A stretch of DNA of 37,985 bases, taken from contig JAAAPG010000200.1 in assembly GCA_009908405.1 (NCBI GenBank), forward strand, positions 1-37,985, given 5' to 3'. Position 1 is the first letter of the stretch, and every line of letters begins with the position of its first letter. Source of the stretch: Alphaproteobacteria bacterium. Its GTDB lineage: Bacteria > Pseudomonadota > Alphaproteobacteria > Rhodobacterales > Rhodobacteraceae. Below, one piece after another: positions 34,526-37,985 of this stretch. The notes under the pieces are model-generated. The model worked only from the letters and a program-made list of their open reading frames with translations, was not told the origin of the DNA and made no database searches. Position numbers and translations under genes: made by a program.

Positions 34526-36025
34526 ATGGAAGAGCTTTCACATTGGATTGACGGCGCGCGCGTGGCGGGCACATCGGGCCGGTTTGCCGATGTCTACAAC
34601 CCCGCCACGGGCGAGGTGCAGGCGCGCGTGCCACTGGCCAGTCAAGCCGAGATGGACGACGCGGTCGCCCGCGCCGCAAAAGCACAGCTCGCATGGGGCG
34701 CGACCAACCCGCAAAAGCGCGCGCGCGTGATGATGGCCGCCGTGGGCCTGATAAACCGCGACATGGACAAGCTGGCGGAAAAGCTGTCCTCGGAACATGG
34801 CAAGACCTTTGTCGATGCCAAGGGCGATGTGCAGCGCGGGCTGGAGGTGATCGAATATTGCATCGGCGCGCCGCAATTGCTGAAGGGTGAATACACCGAC
34901 AGTGCCGGTCCCGGCATCGACATGTATTCCATGCGCCAGCCCTTGGGCGTGGTCGCGGGTATCACGCCCTTCAACTTTCCGGCCATGATCCCGCTGTGGA
35001 AAATGGGCCCGGCGCTGGCCTGCGGCAACGCGATGATCCTGAAACCGTCCGAGCGTGACCCGTCAGTGCCGTTGATGCTGGCCGAGATTTTCAAGGAAGC
35101 GGGCCTGCCCGATGGCGTCTTGCAGGTCGTCCATGGCGACAAGGACGCGGTCGATGCGATCCTCGACAATGACACCGTGCAGGCCGTGGGCTTCGTCGGG
35201 TCCACCCCCATCGCGCAATATATCTACGCGCGCGGCTGCGCGAACGGCAAGCGCGTGCAATGCTTTGGCGGCGCGAAGAACCACATGATCATCATGCCCG
35301 ATGCCGATATGGACCAAGCCGCCGACGCGCTGATCGGCGCGGGCTATGGCGCGGCGGGCGAACGCTGCATGGCCGTATCCGTGGCCGTGCCCGTGGGCGA
35401 CGGCACGGCGGACGCGCTGCGCGACCGGCTTGTGCCCAAGATCGAAGCGCTGAAGGTCGGGCCGTGGACGGCAGGGGACGATGTCGATTACGGCCCCGTC
35501 GTGACCGCCGCGGCGAAGGACAACATCCTGCGGCTGGTCGAAACCGGCGTGGATCAGGGTGCAGAGCTTGTGGTCGATGGCCGCGATTTCAGCCTGCAAG
35601 GTTACGAGAACGGCTTTTTCGTCGGCCCGCACCTGTTCGACCATGTGACGACCGAGATGGACATCTACCGGCAGGAGATTTTCGGCCCGGTCCTGTCGAT
35701 GGTGCGCGCGAACAGCTATGACGACGCAATCGGCATGGCGATGGACCACGAATACGGCAACGGCACCGCCATTTTCACCCGCGATGGCGACACGGCGCGC
35801 GATTTCGCGCATCGCATCAATATCGGGATGGTGGGGATCAACGTGCCGATCCCGGTGCCGCTGGCCTATCACACTTTCGGTGGTTGGAAGAAATCGGGCT
35901 TTGGCGATCTGAACCAGCACGGGCCGGACGCGTTCAAGTTCTACACCCGCACCAAGACCGTGACCTCGCGCTGGCCCAGCGGGATCAAGGAAGGTGCGGC
36001 CTTCAACTTCAAGGCCATGGACTAA
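34526..36025 (+). CDS. mmsA: Methylmalonate-semialdehyde dehydrogenase (CoA-acylating)
   Basis: Converts methylmalonate semialdehyde, NAD and CoA to propionyl-CoA in valine breakdown. 499 residues from the ATG at 34526, with GGAGG 5 nt before. Catalytic C281 (GERCMAVSVAV), the N150 of TPFNFP, and VGFVGSTPIA for cofactor binding are seen. The usual ALDH general-base Glu is replaced in the CFGGAKNH segment (246-253), as known for the CoA-acylating family. Its partners hibch-like and mmsB genes follow at 36829, past the oxidase on the other strand. Confidence 0.96.
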   Translation: MEELSHWIDGARVAGTSGRFADVYNPATGEVQARVPLASQAEMDDAVARAAKAQLAWGATNPQKRARVMMAAVGLINRDMDKLAEKLSSEHGKTFVDAKGDVQRGLEVIEYCIGAPQLLKGEYTDSAGPGIDMYSMRQPLGVVAGITPFNFPAMIPLWKMGPALACGNAMILKPSERDPSVPLMLAEIFKEAGLPDGVLQVVHGDKDAVDAILDNDTVQAVGFVGSTPIAQYIYARGCANGKRVQCFGGAKNHMIIMPDADMDQAADALIGAGYGAAGERCMAVSVAVPVGDGTADALRDRLVPKIEALKVGPWTAGDDVDYGPVVTAAAKDNILRLVETGVDQGAELVVDGRDFSLQGYENGFFVGPHLFDHVTTEMDIYRQEIFGPVLSMVRANSYDDAIGMAMDHEYGNGTAIFTRDGDTARDFAHRINIGMVGINVPIPVPLAYHTFGGWKKSGFGDLNQHGPDAFKFYTRTKTVTSRWPSGIKEGAAFNFKAMD

Positions 36026-36036
36026 CGGAAAAGGCG

Positions 36037-36089
36037 GAGGGGGGTGCACCCCTCGCACCCCCCGCAGGATACTTGGACAAGGATGAAGG
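36037..36089. repeat. Dispersed Rhodobacterales-type intergenic repeat, copy 2
   Basis: After mmsA: a GAGGGG/CCCCTC hairpin (36037-36054; GGGGTGCACCCC is a palindrome), then a tail of the form CCCGCAGGATACTT...ACAAGGATGAAGG ending near 36089. It aligns with the tail of copy 1 near 10015-10043. Confidence 0.65.
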
Positions 36090-36091
36090 GG

Positions 36092-36736
36092 TCAGTCGCG
36101 CGCACCGTCGCGAATGTCGTTGGCATAGCCGTGGTTGTGGTCGCGATGTGCGGCCTCGTCCGCGCGCACCGCAATGATCAACTCGCGCAAGCGGGCATCG
36201 GGGGCCAGCTTCCAGTAGTCGATGGCCATTTGCGGGGCAGGCACGTTTTCGACAGCACCTTTGTCGACCTGTTCAAGGTATTGCGTGTAGCTGATGACGG
36301 CCTCTTCTTCCAGGTAACCCACCACGCGATGCGCGGTCTTCGGGGCGACAAGGTAAAGCACGAAATACAGGTTGAAGAACACGCCCTGCGCGATCAGGAT
36401 AATCGCGCGTTCCAGCCAGTTGGGCTGGGCGATTTGAATAAAGGCCATCAGATGCATGCGCTCGTTTTCGGCTTCGTCCAGAAGCTCGCGGATCCAGCCC
36501 TGGTCGTCGCGAATACGGCGAATGGCCTTGAGGTGCTGCAACATGCCGCCCACCATGCCCGGCACGGCGGCGACGGTTTCCAGCACCACGGCACGGTGGC
36601 CGTAGCGCTTGGCGAAAAAGGCATCGGCGAAGACGCGCATGAATTTGACCACCCGCAGCGCGACCCGGTCCGACAGGTCGCGCGGGGCGTGGTGTTGGGT
36701 GAGGTTGATGTTTTGGTGTTCCTTGAAATCAAACAT
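36092..36736 (-). CDS. aox: Alternative oxidase (ubiquinol oxidase, non-electrogenic)
   Basis: Di-iron carboxylate enzyme passing electrons from ubiquinol to oxygen without pumping protons. 214 residues from the ATG at 36736, with GGAG 6 nt before. The ligand motifs are seen in order: [10 protein letters not shown] (E53), NERMHL (E92, H95), [10 protein letters not shown] (E143-E145) and [12 protein letters not shown] (E194, H197). The fourth has Ala where many have His (RADEAHHR), which leaves the ligands intact. It is oriented against the flanking valine genes and has no regulator next to it. Confidence 0.93.
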   Translation of the reverse strand: MFDFKEHQNINLTQHHAPRDLSDRVALRVVKFMRVFADAFFAKRYGHRAVVLETVAAVPGMVGGMLQHLKAIRRIRDDQGWIRELLDEAENERMHLMAFIQIAQPNWLERAIILIAQGVFFNLYFVLYLVAPKTAHRVVGYLEEEAVISYTQYLEQVDKGAVENVPAPQMAIDYWKLAPDARLRELIIAVRADEAAHRDHNHGYANDIRDGARD

Positions 36737-36828
36737 CGCAATCTCCTTTCTGATATACAGATGGGCGCGCGGGTCGGGCGCGCAACGGGTTGCGACGCTG
36801 TGCCCCATAGGCCGTGGGCGCTGGCGGC

Positions 36829-37875
36829 ATGAGCGATCTGCAAATCCGACGCGAGGGGCGCGCGGGCCGCATCACGCTGGACCGGGGCCATGCGCTGAAC
36901 GCACTGAGCTACGCGATGTGCCGCGCGATTGACGCGGCTTTGCTTGACTGGGCCGGGGATGATGCGGTCGCGCTGGTGGTGATTGACGCCACCGGTGACC
37001 GCGCGTTTTGCGCGGGCGGCGATCTGGGCGAAATGTATGCCACGGGTCGCGCGGGCGATCATTTGTATGGCCGCCGCTTCTGGGCCGATGAATACCGTAT
37101 GAATGCCCGGATCGCGGACTACCGAAAACCCATCGTGACCTTGATGCAAGGCTATACGCTGGGCGGTGGCGTGGGGCTTGGCTGCCATGCCAGCCATCGG
37201 GTCGTGTGCGAGAGCAGCCGCATCGCCATGCCGGAATGCGCCGTCGGGATCATCCCGGATGTGGGTGGCTCTCGATTGCTTGCGCGTGCGCCGGGGCGGG
37301 CGGGGGCCTATCTGGGCCTGACCGGCGCGCGCATGGGGCCGGGTTGCGCGATCTGGGCGGGGTTCGCGGACAGGTTCGTGCCACGTGCGGATTGGGCGCG
37401 ACTGTTGGCCGATCTGGTAGCGACGGGGGATGTGACCGCGATCCCGGCGCATTCCGCACCCGACAGTGCGCTTGCAGCGCAGGCGGCACGGATCGACCGG
37501 CTTTTCGCGGGGCGCACAGGGGCAGAGATCAGCGCCGCCTTGCAAGCCGATGACAGCGCCTTCGCGCAAGAGACGCGTGCGCTGTTATCGCGTGGTTCGC
37601 CCTTGGCGCAGGCTTGCGCGCTGGAGATACTGGCGAGGCTTGGCCCCGCGCCCGGAATTCGCGACGCTCTGGCGCAGGAATACCGTTTCACCCATCGCGC
37701 GACAGAGCGGTCGGATTTCCTGGAAGGCATTCGCGCCGCGATCATCGACAAGGACCGCCGCCCACGCTGGCGGCATGGCAGCTTGGCCGATGTGATTCAG
37801 GCAGAGGTTGAGGCTATGCTGGCACCGCTTGATGCGGCAGAACTGACATTCAAGACAGAGGGAGAGAGGCCATGA
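36829..37875 (+). CDS. 3-hydroxyisobutyryl-CoA hydrolase, enoyl-CoA hydratase fold
   Basis: Cleaves 3-hydroxyisobutyryl-CoA to 3-hydroxyisobutyrate in valine degradation. 348 residues from the ATG at 36829 (a GTG at 36814 is in frame). Crotonase-fold oxyanion loop [11 protein letters not shown] (59-69) and [19 protein letters not shown]136 (MPECAVG) and D144 (PDVGGS) stand 8 apart as the catalytic pair in this family. The stop overlaps the mmsB start (ATGA), so the two are coupled. Confidence 0.9.
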   Translation: MSDLQIRREGRAGRITLDRGHALNALSYAMCRAIDAALLDWAGDDAVALVVIDATGDRAFCAGGDLGEMYATGRAGDHLYGRRFWADEYRMNARIADYRKPIVTLMQGYTLGGGVGLGCHASHRVVCESSRIAMPECAVGIIPDVGGSRLLARAPGRAGAYLGLTGARMGPGCAIWAGFADRFVPRADWARLLADLVATGDVTAIPAHSAPDSALAAQAARIDRLFAGRTGAEISAALQADDSAFAQETRALLSRGSPLAQACALEILARLGPAPGIRDALAQEYRFTHRATERSDFLEGIRAAIIDKDRRPRWRHGSLADVIQAEVEAMLAPLDAAELTFKTEGERP

Positions 37876-37985
37876 AAATCGGGTTTATCGGCTTGGGCAA
37901 CATGGGCGCGCCGATGGCGGCCAACCTGGCCAAGGCGGGCCATGCGGTGGCGGGGTTCGACCTGGCCGCGCCTTGCCCCGATGGC
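37872..37985 (+). CDS. mmsB: 3-hydroxyisobutyrate dehydrogenase, N-terminal part only
   Basis: 38 codons visible before the window ends. The start GFIGLGNMGAPMAANLAKAG is the Rossmann dinucleotide-binding motif of the family. With the upstream hydrolase and mmsA it makes the expected valine series, from 3-hydroxyisobutyryl-CoA through 3-hydroxyisobutyrate and methylmalonate semialdehyde to propionyl-CoA. Confidence 0.88.
   Translation, partial: MKIGFIGLGNMGAPMAANLAKAGHAVAGFDLAAPCPDG

Noticed and set aside
33036-34730. A 564-residue plus-strand frame over the PilZ gene and opposite the LysR gene
   Set aside because: It is antisense to LysR and out of frame with PilZ and mmsA, all of which have clear motifs.

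Overview
The window is a high-GC, gene-dense chromosomal segment of an alphaproteobacterium, almost certainly a Rhodobacterales (Rhodobacteraceae/Roseobacter-type) species. The strongest indications are a division/cell-wall (dcw) cluster with a long 5' leader that ends in an intrinsic terminator just before mraZ (UpsM sRNA arrangement), a small DUF1127 gene followed by an array of CCUCCUCCC-loop sRNA hairpins (CcaF1-CcsR arrangement of Rhodobacter sphaeroides), flagellar genes with a CtrA-type box and the alphaproteobacterial partners DUF6468 and MotE, and a Rhodobacterales-type dispersed intergenic repeat.

Layout. 1-890 (minus): a cut-off TerB-like gene coupled to a Tat-exported MsrB. 1010-5043 (plus): dnaG then rpoD, closed by a strong terminator. 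5110-6009 (minus): an unrecognised, extremely acidic protein with an Asp/Glu tract. 6238-17868 (minus): one long run of overlapping or tightly spaced genes, mraZ-rsmH-ftsL-ftsI-murE-murF-mraY-murD, followed after murD not by ftsW but by rarD, a gamma-glutamylcyclotransferase-like gene and an amidoligase-like gene, all joined by stop/start overlaps or a 3-nt gap. 17869-18481: the dcw leader and a terminator belonging to the Mrp/ApbC gene (18482-19540, minus). 19788-20390 (plus): promoter, DUF1127 protein gene and six consecutive hairpins, each presenting CCTCCTCCC in its loop; the sixth is also the intrinsic terminator.

20405-28453: a flagellar segment with fliF-fliH-fliN-fliP going left and fliL-DUF6468-motE-motA plus a large exported protein going right, from a shared control region with a CtrA-type box. 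28509-31543: nadK, divergent glyA, and an alpha/beta hydrolase. 31547-33417: a two-TM small protein, a small lipoprotein with a perfect CtrA box, a broken Slam-like (DUF560-type) gene, and a PilZ-domain protein. 33513-37985: a LysR regulator divergent from mmsA, an alternative oxidase on the opposite strand, a 3-hydroxyisobutyryl-CoA hydrolase and the start of mmsB, i.e. a valine-degradation locus.

The most interesting material is non-coding: the six-unit CcsR/cuckoo-RNA array with a 12-bp direct repeat in its promoter, and the UpsM-like terminating leader of the dcw operon. Both belong to families already known in R. sphaeroides; the copy number, promoter repeats and C-rich loop in the leader are details specific to this window. 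The coupling of an amidoligase/cyclotransferase pair to the murein precursor operon is the most interesting protein-level observation. Coordinates come from reading the sequence by eye; no database search or folding program was run.
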